A DNA stretch of 5,088 nucleotides, from assembly GCA_016190405.1 (NCBI GenBank), contig JACPQO010000141.1, positions 1-5,088 of the forward strand. Direction: 5' to 3'. The notes under the pieces were generated by a model. It saw nothing but the letters and a program-made list of their open reading frames with translations. It was not told the DNA's origin and searched no databases. This DNA comes from Chloroflexota bacterium. Lineage in GTDB: Bacteria > Chloroflexota > Dehalococcoidia > SM23-28-2 > RBG-16-64-32. The translations under genes and the position numbers were made by a program. Shown one piece after another: positions 1 through 4,769 of this stretch; positions within the stretch are counted from its first letter, which is position 1, and the number at the start of each line of letters is the position of its first letter.

Positions 1-217
1 CCTCAGGGTCCTGCGGCACCTCCGTGCGGCCGTGGCCGCGGACGTCGTAGAGGAGGAGGGGGCGCTCTTCGGACAGCGCGAGGGGCTCGTCGCGCCAGCA
101 GTCGGTGGGGCCGGCGAAGCCGTGGGTCATCACCAGGGGCACGCCTTGGGACGGGCCGTGCAGCTCGTAGTAGATATCGATGCCGTTGGCGCGGAGCTTC
201 GTCAGTTCGGTCGTCAT
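1..217 (-). CDS. Alpha/beta-fold hydrolase, N-terminal part (cut by window edge)
   Basis: The reverse strand encodes 72 residues from the ATG at 217 and runs off the window. The opening, with NGIDIYYELHG at 11-21, is the usual first beta-hairpin of alpha/beta hydrolases. HGFAG at 32-36 is the oxyanion-hole motif, and DVRGHG at 58-63 is the strand-4 loop motif typical of esterase, epoxide hydrolase, haloperoxidase and lactonase-type members. The nucleophile elbow (GxSxG), acid and catalytic His lie outside the window, so substrate class and catalytic competence cannot be judged. The start fits the family because the domain begins within about ten residues. There is no room for a Shine-Dalgarno leader: a TATAAT lies 7 nt upstream. 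It is divergent from ruvB. A cytoplasmic enzyme is likely, since no signal peptide is visible. Confidence 0.88.
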   Translation of the reverse strand, partial: MTTELTKLRANGIDIYYELHGPSQGVPLVMTHGFAGPTDCWRDEPLALSEERPLLLYDVRGHGRTEVPQDPE

Positions 218-224
218 CGGCGTG

Positions 225-230
225 ATTATA
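225..230 (-). promoter_or_regulatory. -10 box of the hydrolase gene (leaderless start)
   Basis: On the minus strand this reads TATAAT, followed by the 7 nt CACGCCG and then the ATG at 217-215. With standard spacing, transcription would begin at about 218, at or one base before the A of the ATG, giving a leaderless mRNA. No convincing -35 hexamer is seen 16-18 bp upstream. The same TATA(A/C)T-N7-ATG geometry recurs twice at 4745-4772 in this window, which supports reading it as a real leaderless promoter. Confidence 0.65.
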
Positions 231-264
231 CTCGAAGGGCGGGCCAGCATGCCGCTAGGCGGGG

Positions 265-293
265 TTGGACAACGTGCGCGGCGCGGCTATAAT
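265..293 (+). promoter_or_regulatory. Near-consensus sigma70-type promoter of ruvB
   Basis: TTGGAC at 265-270 (five of six to TTGACA) and a perfect TATAAT at 288-293 are separated by exactly 17 bp. The predicted transcription start is near 300, giving a leader of about 42 nt before the ruvB ATG at 343. The promoter overlaps two upstream in-frame start codons (TTG at 265, ATG at 292). Both would lie upstream of the transcript, which argues that they are not used. Confidence 0.8.
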
Positions 294-342
294 GGCCCAA
301 ACAGCACAATTATTCGACTCGTTCCGCTTAGCTCAGGACGAT

Positions 343-1377
343 ATGGATCCCGCACCCACCAGGATCACCTCCGGCAAGCTCCAGGAAGACGACCTCGCTC
401 TGGAGACGACGCTGCGCCCCCGCCGTCTGGACGAGTTCATCGGCCAGGAGAAGATCAAGGACAACCTCGGCATCGGTATCACCGCCGCCCAGCAGCGGCA
501 GGAGCCGCTGGACCACCTCCTCCTCTACGGGCCGCCGGGGCTGGGCAAGACCACGCTCGCCCACATCATCGCCCACGAGATGTCGGTCTCCGTCCGCGTC
601 ACCTCTGGGCCGGCGATCGAGCGGGCGGGCGACCTGGCGGCGATCCTGACGAACCTCCAGGAGAGCGACATCCTGTTCATCGACGAGGTACACCGGCTGC
701 CGCGGGCGGCGGAGGAGGTGCTCTACCCGGCGATGGAGGACTTCGCGCTGGACATCGTGCTCGGCCGCGGGCCGGGCGCGCGCAGCGTGCGGCTGTCCGT
801 GCCGCGCTTCACGCTCATCGGCGCGACGACGCGCTACGCGATGCTCAGCCCGCCGCTGCGCGACCGCTTCGGGGCCGTCTACCGGCTGGACTTCTACGAT
901 CAGGAGGCGATCGGCGCAATCATCCGGCGCAACGCCGCCATCCTCAAAGTACCCATCGATGAGGAGGGCGCGGCCGAGATCGCCCGGCGCGCCCGCGGCA
1001 CACCGCGGGTGGCCAACCGGCTGCTGCGTCGGGTGCGCGACTACGCCCAGGTGCGCGCCGACGGCGTGGTTACCGTTGCTGTGGCCCAGGAAGCCCTGGC
1101 CCGCCTGGACGTGGACGACCTGGGCCTGGACGAGGTGGACCACAAGGTGCTGCGCACCATCATCGAGAAGTTCGACGGCGGGCCGGTGGGGATCGAGACC
1201 ATCGCCGCCTCCATCTCCGAGGAGGCGGACACGATCATGGACGTCTACGAGCCGTACCTGATGCAGGTGGGGTTCCTGCAACGCACCCCGCGCGGCCGCG
1301 TGGCCACCCGCCACGCCTACGCCCACCTGGGCATCGAGGCGCCGCGATCGTTGCAGACCACCCTGTTCGACGAGTGA
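343..1377 (+). CDS. ruvB: Holliday junction branch migration ATPase RuvB
   Basis: RuvB is the AAA+ hexameric motor that, with RuvA, drives branch migration of Holliday junctions in recombinational repair. The protein is 344 aa, close to the usual 330-350. Visible motifs are Walker A GPPGLGKT (63-70), Walker B with LFIDEVH (111-117), sensor 1 GATTR (160-164), the arginine-finger region PPLRDRFG (170-177), and sensor 2 in [12 protein letters not shown]. The hairpin thought to contact RuvA lies at about 134-158. The C-terminal winged helix keeps FDGGPVG and [11 protein letters not shown] chose the ATG at 343 because AGGA lies 4 nt upstream and the start fits the family. The longer starts at 265 and 292 fall inside the promoter. 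ruvA and ruvC are not adjacent. ruvB is probably the first gene of a unit running to 2875. The minus strand opposite is open only through GC bias. Confidence 0.97.
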   Translation: MDPAPTRITSGKLQEDDLALETTLRPRRLDEFIGQEKIKDNLGIGITAAQQRQEPLDHLLLYGPPGLGKTTLAHIIAHEMSVSVRVTSGPAIERAGDLAAILTNLQESDILFIDEVHRLPRAAEEVLYPAMEDFALDIVLGRGPGARSVRLSVPRFTLIGATTRYAMLSPPLRDRFGAVYRLDFYDQEAIGAIIRRNAAILKVPIDEEGAAEIARRARGTPRVANRLLRRVRDYAQVRADGVVTVAVAQEALARLDVDDLGLDEVDHKVLRTIIEKFDGGPVGIETIAASISEEADTIMDVYEPYLMQVGFLQRTPRGRVATRHAYAHLGIEAPRSLQTTLFDE

Positions 1378-1380
1378 ACC

Positions 1381-1857
1381 GTGCCCAACCCGTTTGCCGG
1401 CAGCCGAGGCTACGCCCGCCTGTCCAACATATTCATGGTCCCGCTGTTCCGGCTCTTCCCCGTTGCCCGAGGCTTCGCGCTCCTCACCGTCACCGGACGG
1501 CGGAGCGGTAGGGCGCGGCAGCGGCCGGTCCGGGCCGTGCGGCGGGACGACACGCTGTACGCCGTGGCGATGCTGGGTCAGCGGTCCGACTGGCTGCGCA
1601 ACGTGCGCAAGGAGCCGCACGTTGGCATAAGGCTGGGGCGGCGGCGCTACCGCGGCCTCGCCCGGCAGATCGGCGACCCCGCCGAGCGGGAGTTGGCTGT
1701 CGACCTCTACGTGGGGCAGGTCTTCGCCGCCGACTACACCGACTATGCCGCCTACCACTGGGGCTGGCCCACCCGCCGCAAGATCGTGGAGGCCCACCGC
1801 CGCTGGGCCGCCGACGGCCTGATGGTAGCCATTGACCTAGAGGCGCAGGCGCCGTGA
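1381..1857 (+). CDS. DDN-family deazaflavin (F420)-dependent oxidoreductase-like protein
   Basis: The product is 158 aa, starting at a GTG three bases after the ruvB stop and so probably co-transcribed and translationally coupled. The core LLTVTGRRSGRARQRPV at 34-50, followed by DDTLYAVAMLGQ and SDWLRNVR (69-76), matches the split-barrel 'nitroreductase family deazaflavin-dependent oxidoreductase' group (PF04075-type; Mycobacterium Ddn is the model). Members bind F420H2 and reduce quinones, nitroaromatics or other acceptors; some are membrane-associated. The N-terminal stretch 14-38 (LSNIFMVPLFRLFPVARGFALL) is hydrophobic and resembles the amphipathic N-terminal helix of the family. The C-terminal DYTDYAAYHWGWPTRRKIVEAHRRW is less conserved. 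The substrate is unknown, and use of F420 is inferred from the family, not shown. A weak GAG lies 6 nt before the GTG. The stop overlaps the next gene's start as GTGA. Confidence 0.85.
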   Translation: MPNPFAGSRGYARLSNIFMVPLFRLFPVARGFALLTVTGRRSGRARQRPVRAVRRDDTLYAVAMLGQRSDWLRNVRKEPHVGIRLGRRRYRGLARQIGDPAERELAVDLYVGQVFAADYTDYAAYHWGWPTRRKIVEAHRRWAADGLMVAIDLEAQAP

Positions 1858-2492
1858 CGGTCGAGCCACGTGAACGGCGCCGCCGCTCCATCCGGTTAGG
1901 CAGTTACGATTACGGGTCGCCGGGAGCGTATTTCGTGACGGTTTGCGCGTACCAGCGGCAGTGTGTCTTCGAAGACCAGAGAATGCGCGAAGTTGTGGAA
2001 GCCGCCTGGCAGCAGATTCCCCAGCACTTCGCGCAAGCCAGGTCAGATGAATTCGTTGTGATGCCCAATCACGTACACGGTGTCATCTGGATAACCAACC
2101 GTGTAGCCAGGCGCGAAGTAGGGGCGAGGCATGCCTCGCCCCTACAGTTCACCGCCGCAACACCGTCTCGATCCACAGCTGGTTCTCTCGCAGCGATGGT
2201 GGGCTCGTTCAAATCGGGCGCTGCGAAGAACATCAACCGAATACGGCAGACGCCCGGCGCGCCGGTATGGCAGCGCAACTATTACGAACGAGTCATCCGC
2301 GACGAGAGAGAACTGAACCAGGTGCGCGAGTATATTCGCCTGAACCCGCTGAAATGGGCCCTTGACCGCGAGAACCCGCACCGAGTCGACGATCCGGCGT
2401 ACGCCGGGGAATGGGGCTGGCTGGAGGGTGGAGGGACGGTAGGGGCGCAGCATGCTGCGCCCCTACACCACGTGGCGGAGGCCCCTCAATGA
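1854..2492 (+). CDS. REP-associated tyrosine transposase (RAYT, Y1_Tnp / IS200-like family)
   Basis: A single-strand HUH-type transposase relative of 212 aa. The N-terminal [26 protein letters not shown] (about 10-35) is the typical opening of this transposase class. [11 protein letters not shown] (70-80) carries the HUH metal-binding pair H73/H75. [27 protein letters not shown] (139-165) carries the nucleophilic tyrosine, most likely Y144. The catalytic set therefore looks intact. RAYTs act at REP palindromes, nicking and joining them as single-stranded DNA, and are usually single-copy chromosomal genes. Two perfect 28-bp palindromes are embedded in frame: one encodes residues 89-97 in the variable segment between the HUH and Tyr motifs, the other residues 196-204 in the tail past the conserved domain. 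The gene starts at GTG 1854 in a 4-bp overlap with the upstream stop (AGAGG about 10 nt upstream) and ends in a 4-bp ATGA overlap with the next gene. No transposon ends or target duplications are seen. Confidence 0.9.
   Translation: MTVEPRERRRRSIRLGSYDYGSPGAYFVTVCAYQRQCVFEDQRMREVVEAAWQQIPQHFAQARSDEFVVMPNHVHGVIWITNRVARREVGARHASPLQFTAATPSRSTAGSLAAMVGSFKSGAAKNINRIRQTPGAPVWQRNYYERVIRDERELNQVREYIRLNPLKWALDRENPHRVDDPAYAGEWGWLEGGGTVGAQHAAPLHHVAEAPQ
2118..2145. repeat. 28-bp perfect palindrome (REP-like), copy 1, inside the RAYT gene
   Basis: The left arm GTAGGGGCGAGGCA is followed immediately by its exact reverse complement, 14+14 bp with a central GCATGC. It would form a long hairpin in single-stranded DNA or RNA. 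It begins with GTAG, the tetranucleotide described at the foot of E. coli REPs recognised by their RAYT. Read in the RAYT frame it encodes VGARHASPL. The flanking bases (A on both sides) do not pair, so the palindrome has sharp edges. Confidence 0.93.
2439..2466. repeat. 28-bp perfect palindrome (REP-like), copy 2, at the RAYT 3' end
   Basis: The left arm GTAGGGGCGCAGCA is followed by its exact reverse complement. It differs from copy 1 at arm positions 10 and 11 (AG versus CA), with matching changes in the other arm, so both copies are fully self-complementary. It is read in the same frame as copy 1, encoding VGAQHAAPL. It ends 10 bp before the ribosome binding site of the RidA-like gene, so a hairpin here in the mRNA could affect translation or mRNA decay between the two genes. 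Confidence 0.93.
2477..2481 (+). promoter_or_regulatory. Ribosome binding site deciding the RidA-like start
   Basis: GGAGG ends 7 nt before the ATG at 2489. This selects 2489 over the longer open frame beginning at 2411, whose extra residues would be read from RAYT coding sequence and palindrome copy 2. Confidence 0.85.
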
Positions 2493-2875
2493 CTGAACGC
2501 CGGCGCATCTCCTCCGGCAGCCCCTACGAGCCCGTCATCGGCTTCTCGCGGGCCGTGCGGGTGGGCGACACCGTGTACGTCTCCGGCACAGTGGCCTGGG
2601 GCGAGGATGACAAGCTGGTCGGGCCGGGCGACGTCTACGCCCAAGCCAGGCAAACAATCCGCAACATCGAGAAGGCGCTGGAGCAGGCCGGCGCCTCGCT
2701 GCGGGACGTGGTGCGCACCCGAATCTACCTGACCGACATCTCGCGCTGGGAGGAAGCCGCCCGCGCCCACGGCGAGGCCTTCGGCGAGATACGGCCCGCT
2801 TCCTCGATGCTCCAGGTGGCGGCCCTGGCCGACCCGGCGATGCTGGTGGAGATCGAGGCCATCGCCGTCATGTGA
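2489..2875 (+). CDS. RidA/YjgF/UK114 family protein lacking the canonical arginine
   Basis: The protein is 128 aa, the normal length of the trimeric Rid fold. Family landmarks are [13 protein letters not shown] (25-37), [32 protein letters not shown] (53-84) and the C-terminal [10 protein letters not shown] (119-128). RidA itself hydrolyses reactive enamine/imine intermediates from PLP enzymes, using an Arg in the P-A-R-S-x-V-x-V segment. Here the matching segment reads RPASSMLQV (102-110), with Ser at 105 where the Arg is expected. It therefore belongs to a divergent Rid subgroup, and imine deaminase activity should not be assumed. The glutamate of the EIE motif is kept. The ATG overlaps the RAYT stop (ATGA) and has a strong GGAGG site. 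It is likely a cytoplasmic protein and the last gene of the ruvB unit. The true substrate is unknown. Confidence 0.92.
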   Translation: MTERRRISSGSPYEPVIGFSRAVRVGDTVYVSGTVAWGEDDKLVGPGDVYAQARQTIRNIEKALEQAGASLRDVVRTRIYLTDISRWEEAARAHGEAFGEIRPASSMLQVAALADPAMLVEIEAIAVM

Positions 2876-2964
2876 GGCGCGCCGCCGATGGTGTACGATA
2901 GTCCTTACTGTAAACCGGCGCATCTGGCCCAAGCAGGCGTTCGACGATTGGACACACTCCCTTC

Positions 2965-2997
2965 CCGCTCACCCTGAGCCTGTCGAAGGGCGAGCGG
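2965..2997 (+). repeat. Dispersed-type intergenic repeat, copy A
   Basis: Outer arms CCGCTCaCCCT and AGGGcGAGCGG pair over 11 positions with one A/C mismatch around the loop GAGCCTGTCGA. The CCTGAGC..GTCGAAGGG core resembles short intergenic repeats I recall as common in GC-rich environmental bacteria. Copy B nearby is in the opposite orientation. No function is established here. Confidence 0.75.
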
Positions 2998-3008
2998 AGC
3001 CTCAACCT

Positions 3009-3036
3009 TCCGCTCATCCCTTCGACTCCGCTCAGG
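3009..3036 (-). repeat. Dispersed-type intergenic repeat, copy B (inverted)
   Basis: On the minus strand this reads CCTGAGC, GGA, GTCGAAGGG, AT, GAGCGGA, against copy A's CCTGAGC, CT, GTCGAAGGG, C, GAGCGGA. The two share identical blocks with small differences at the same two joints. Facing each other across about 10 bp, the copies can fold into one long imperfect hairpin of some 25 bp. Confidence 0.75.
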
Positions 3037-3120
3037 ACAGGGATTCGAGAGCCTCACCACGAGCGGATAGGGCGTCCTGCGTCGCCGCGGTCAGGGCGGC
3101 AGGCGCGGCGATACTAAATG

Positions 3121-3126
3121 AAGGAG
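3121..3126 (+). promoter_or_regulatory. Ribosome binding site deciding the SDR start
   Basis: AAGGAG lies 6 nt before the ATG at 3133. It falls inside the codons that follow the upstream ATG at 3118, so 3133 is the better start. The five extra residues from 3118 would be coded by the ribosome binding site itself. Confidence 0.85.
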
Positions 3127-3132
3127 AACGCG

Positions 3133-3942
3133 ATGAGCAGCTCGACAGCCCGAGGCTGGGCGCTGGTGACCGGGGCATCCTCCGGCCTGGGGGAGACGTT
3201 CGCGCGGCAGCTGGCGCGGCGGGGCTACGATCTGGTGCTGGTGGCGCGCCGCAAAGACCGCCTGGAGAGGCTGGCCGCGGAGCTATCGGAGACCGGCGGC
3301 GCAAAGGCAGAGGTGATCGAGGCGGACCTGGCGCAGCCGGAAGGGGTGGCGCAGGTCGAGGAGCGGTTGCGCCGGGGCGATGTCGAGATGCTGGTGAACT
3401 GCGCCGGCTTCGGCACGCTGGGCGAGTTCGCCGAGCTACCCCTGGAGCGCGAGCTGGAAGAGCTGGACGTGAACGTGCGGGCGCTGGTAAGGCTGACCCA
3501 CGCGGCGCTGGCGCCCATGAAGGGGCGTAAGCGGGGCGGCATCATCAACGTGGCGTCAACGGGGGCGTTCCAGCCGGTGCCGTACATGGCCACCTACGCG
3601 GCGACGAAGGCCTTCGTGCTCCACTTCTCGGAGGGGGTACACGAGGAGGCGAAGCGGTACGGCGTGACGGTGACCTGCCTCTGCCCCGGCCCGGTGAAGA
3701 CCGAGTTCCAGCAGGTGGCCCGCGTGGACCAGCGCCGGCTGCGCCTGGGCTGGACCAGCCCGGAGAAGGTGGTGGCCGCGGCCATCCGGGCCGCGTCTTC
3801 GGGGCGGGCCATCGTGGTGCCGGGCGCCCTGAACCAGATGGCGGCGACATCGGTGAAGCTGGTGCCGCGCTTTCTGGCCCGGAAGCTGGCGGGCGCCGTG
3901 TTCCGGGACGCCGGCGTGGACTCCGGCGAAGCTAGTAGCTAA
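3133..3942 (+). CDS. Short-chain dehydrogenase/reductase (classical SDR)
   Basis: A 269-aa NAD(P)-dependent oxidoreductase with a Rossmann fold. TGASSGLG (13-20) is the TGxxxGxG cofactor motif. ARRKDRLERL (38-47) after beta-2 carries the basic residues that usually signal NADP(H) preference. EADL (63-66) is the adenine-ring contact, NCAGFG (89-94) stands in for NNAG, and N114 in DVNVRA is the structural Asn. The catalytic triad is S142 (VASTG), Y155 and K159 (YAATK). CPGPVKTEF (184-192) is the usual PG motif. It resembles the DltE/YqjQ-type SDRs that share the SALVTGASSGLG-type opening and ARRxxRL, but the substrate cannot be named. The C-terminal segment with VKLVPRFLARKLAG (about 238-251) could be amphipathic. 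The gene stands alone after the repeat-bearing spacer and overlaps the convergent cyclase gene by 11 bp. Confidence 0.95.
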   Translation: MSSSTARGWALVTGASSGLGETFARQLARRGYDLVLVARRKDRLERLAAELSETGGAKAEVIEADLAQPEGVAQVEERLRRGDVEMLVNCAGFGTLGEFAELPLERELEELDVNVRALVRLTHAALAPMKGRKRGGIINVASTGAFQPVPYMATYAATKAFVLHFSEGVHEEAKRYGVTVTCLCPGPVKTEFQQVARVDQRRLRLGWTSPEKVVAAAIRAASSGRAIVVPGALNQMAATSVKLVPRFLARKLAGAVFRDAGVDSGEASS

Positions 3943-4747
3943 CGGCGTAGGCGGTCACCGGCTCCGTGCGGCCTTTGACGGTGAGCACGCGCCTGTCGGC
4001 GTCCGGGTAGGCGTCCCGTACCTGGTCATACACAGCCTCGGACACCAGTATTTCCCCCGGCTCGGCGTTCGTTTGCAGGCGCTGGGCGACGTTGACCGTA
4101 TCGCCCACAGCCGTGTAGTCCTTGATGTCGCCGGAGCCCACCTGCCCTACAAAGGCAGAGCCGCTATTGATGCCGATGCGGACGCAGGCCCCCTCCCAGC
4201 CGGCGGGGAAGATGCCGGCCGCCCTCCGCTGGATGGCCACGGCGGCCGCCACCGCCTGTCGCGGGTGATCTGAGCGGACGATGGGCGCGCCGAAGACCGC
4301 CATGACCGCGTCGCCCATGAGCTTGTCGACGATGGCGTCGTGGCGGAGCAGGGTCTCCGTGCAGCCTTCGAACATCCGGTTCAGCGCCTGGGCCACCTCC
4401 TGGGGCGGCCGGCCTTCCGCGAAGTGGGTGAAGCCACGGGCGTCGGCGAAGAGGACGGTTACCTCCAGTAACCGATCGCCGAACCGTCAGACGTTGCAGA
4501 GGTCCGGGTGCTTGGAGAGAGGCGTCACCCCCCAGACGGCGCGGTTGACCCAGCCCAGGGGCCCGCGGATGGACAGCCCGCACACCTTGCACCGGGTGGC
4601 GGTTCCCACCTGCGCGTAGTGCTCCGTCAGGCCGCGCATCCGCTCCCAGGGCTCGCGCCCGAGGTGAGTGACCCTGTACGTGTAGTACCGGATGGCCGTG
4701 AGCAGGTTGACGCGAGGGCCCCGCTCCGGCCTGGCCCGCCCTTTCAT
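3932..4747 (-). CDS. Class III adenylate/guanylate cyclase with N-terminal two-CxxC module, interrupted by one in-frame TGA (candidate selenoprotein or nonsense mutant)
   Basis: Read from ATG 4747 to TAG 3932, the frame gives 271 residues if the single TGA (codon 87, 4489-4487) is decoded. Residues 1-86 contain C53-K-V-C56 and C84-N-V-[87], a zinc-ribbon-like or redox module that I recall in front of many class III cyclases as CxxC...CNxC; codon 87 is where the last Cys belongs. The cyclase domain starts at about 92. It keeps both metal Asp (D102 in LFADARGF, D146 in KLMGDAVMAVFG), base-selecting K142 and D210 (KDYTAVGD), and transition-state N219 and R223. The K/D pair predicts ATP to cAMP. 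No ATG/GTG/TTG lies between the TGA and D102. The first later start, GTG 4396, would lose D102. Both halves look under coding constraint, with no frameshift. Alternatives are a recent nonsense change or a sequencing error. No membrane segments are seen. The gene is probably leaderless. Confidence 0.8.
4443..4482 (-). promoter_or_regulatory. Stem-loop downstream of the in-frame TGA (candidate bacterial SECIS)
   Basis: On the minus strand CGGUUAC (4474-4468), loop UGGAG (4467-4463) and GUAACCG (4462-4456) form a perfect 7-bp stem with a 5-nt loop. Below it, UCGGCGA (4482-4476) pairs fully with UCGCCGA (4449-4443) across a 1 x 6 nt internal loop. The apical loop starts 19 nt after the UGA. As I recall, bacterial SECIS elements have an apical loop 16-37 nt after UGA, an upper stem of at least 4 bp, and a G in the first two loop bases. 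All three hold here (loop second base G). It is a structural match only, since GC-rich coding DNA folds easily. Confidence 0.5.
4487..4489 (-). other. In-frame TGA codon in the cyclase gene
   Basis: TGA at cyclase codon 87, followed by C (UGAC, a readthrough-prone context). A single third-base change from TGC or TGT would create it. Four other genes here end at TGA immediately before or overlapping the next gene or intergenic DNA, so TGA is an ordinary stop in this genome and wholesale reassignment is unlikely. Confidence 0.9.
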
Positions 4748-4753
4748 GCCCGC

Positions 4754-4763
4754 TAGTATACTA
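4754..4763. promoter_or_regulatory. Palindromic shared -10 element of divergent leaderless genes
   Basis: TAGTATACTA is a perfect 10-bp palindrome. On the plus strand TATACT (4757-4762) lies 7 nt before the GNAT ATG at 4770. On the minus strand TATACT (4760-4755) lies 7 nt before the cyclase ATG at 4747. Both starts are exactly 11.5 bp from the axis. The predicted transcription starts fall at or next to the A of each ATG. No clear -35 boxes are seen on either side. Confidence 0.7.
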
Positions 4764-4769
4764 CGGAGC

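Larger units (their letters stand above)
2876..3132. other. Intergenic region between the RidA-like and SDR genes
   Basis: These 257 bp hold no supportable gene. The first part (2876-2964) shows nothing firm beyond a GGCGCGCC palindrome directly after the stop. The centre holds the inverted repeat pair at 2965-3036. The last part leads to the SDR ribosome binding site. GATACT at 3110-3115 is a weak -10 candidate without a convincing -35. No hairpin followed by a T-run was found, so no intrinsic terminator is called. Confidence 0.6.

Noticed and set aside
32..292. Small plus-strand open frame at the left edge
   Set aside because: It lies opposite the recognisable hydrolase coding sequence and contains the ruvB promoter region; no motif or ribosome binding site supports it.
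265..342. Longer ruvB starts at TTG 265 or ATG 292
   Set aside because: They overlap the -35 and -10 boxes of a near-consensus promoter and would lie upstream of the predicted transcript. The extra residues do not resemble RuvB N-termini, and 343 has its own AGGA site.
328..1797. Long minus-strand open frame (489 codons) opposite ruvB and the DDN-family gene
   Set aside because: It is low-complexity in Pro/Arg/Val/His, shows no family motif, and is fully opposite well-recognised genes. It is a by-product of high GC at third codon positions.
2118..2466. CRISPR or phage attachment site based on the two 28-bp repeats
   Set aside because: There are only two copies about 290 bp apart, each a perfect palindrome inside a coding frame, with no regular spacers and no cas or integrase gene. 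A REP interpretation fits better.
2411..2488. Longer RidA-like start at 2411
   Set aside because: The extra residues are read out of frame from the RAYT tail and palindrome copy 2. ATG 2489 has GGAGG at 7 nt.
2876..3117. Intrinsic terminator after the RidA-like gene
   Set aside because: The hairpins formed by the repeats are not followed by a T-run on either strand, so termination cannot be supported from sequence.
3932..4396. Separate short cyclase gene starting at GTG 4396
   Set aside because: It would begin inside the cyclase domain, after the first metal-binding Asp. Clear cyclase sequence (LFADARGF) lies upstream in the same frame.
4487..4489. Genome-wide reassignment of UGA to Trp or Gly
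   Set aside because: ruvB, the DDN-family gene, RAYT and the RidA-like gene all end at TGA exactly at family-expected lengths and next to the following gene. The lineages known for such codes are also generally not this GC-rich.
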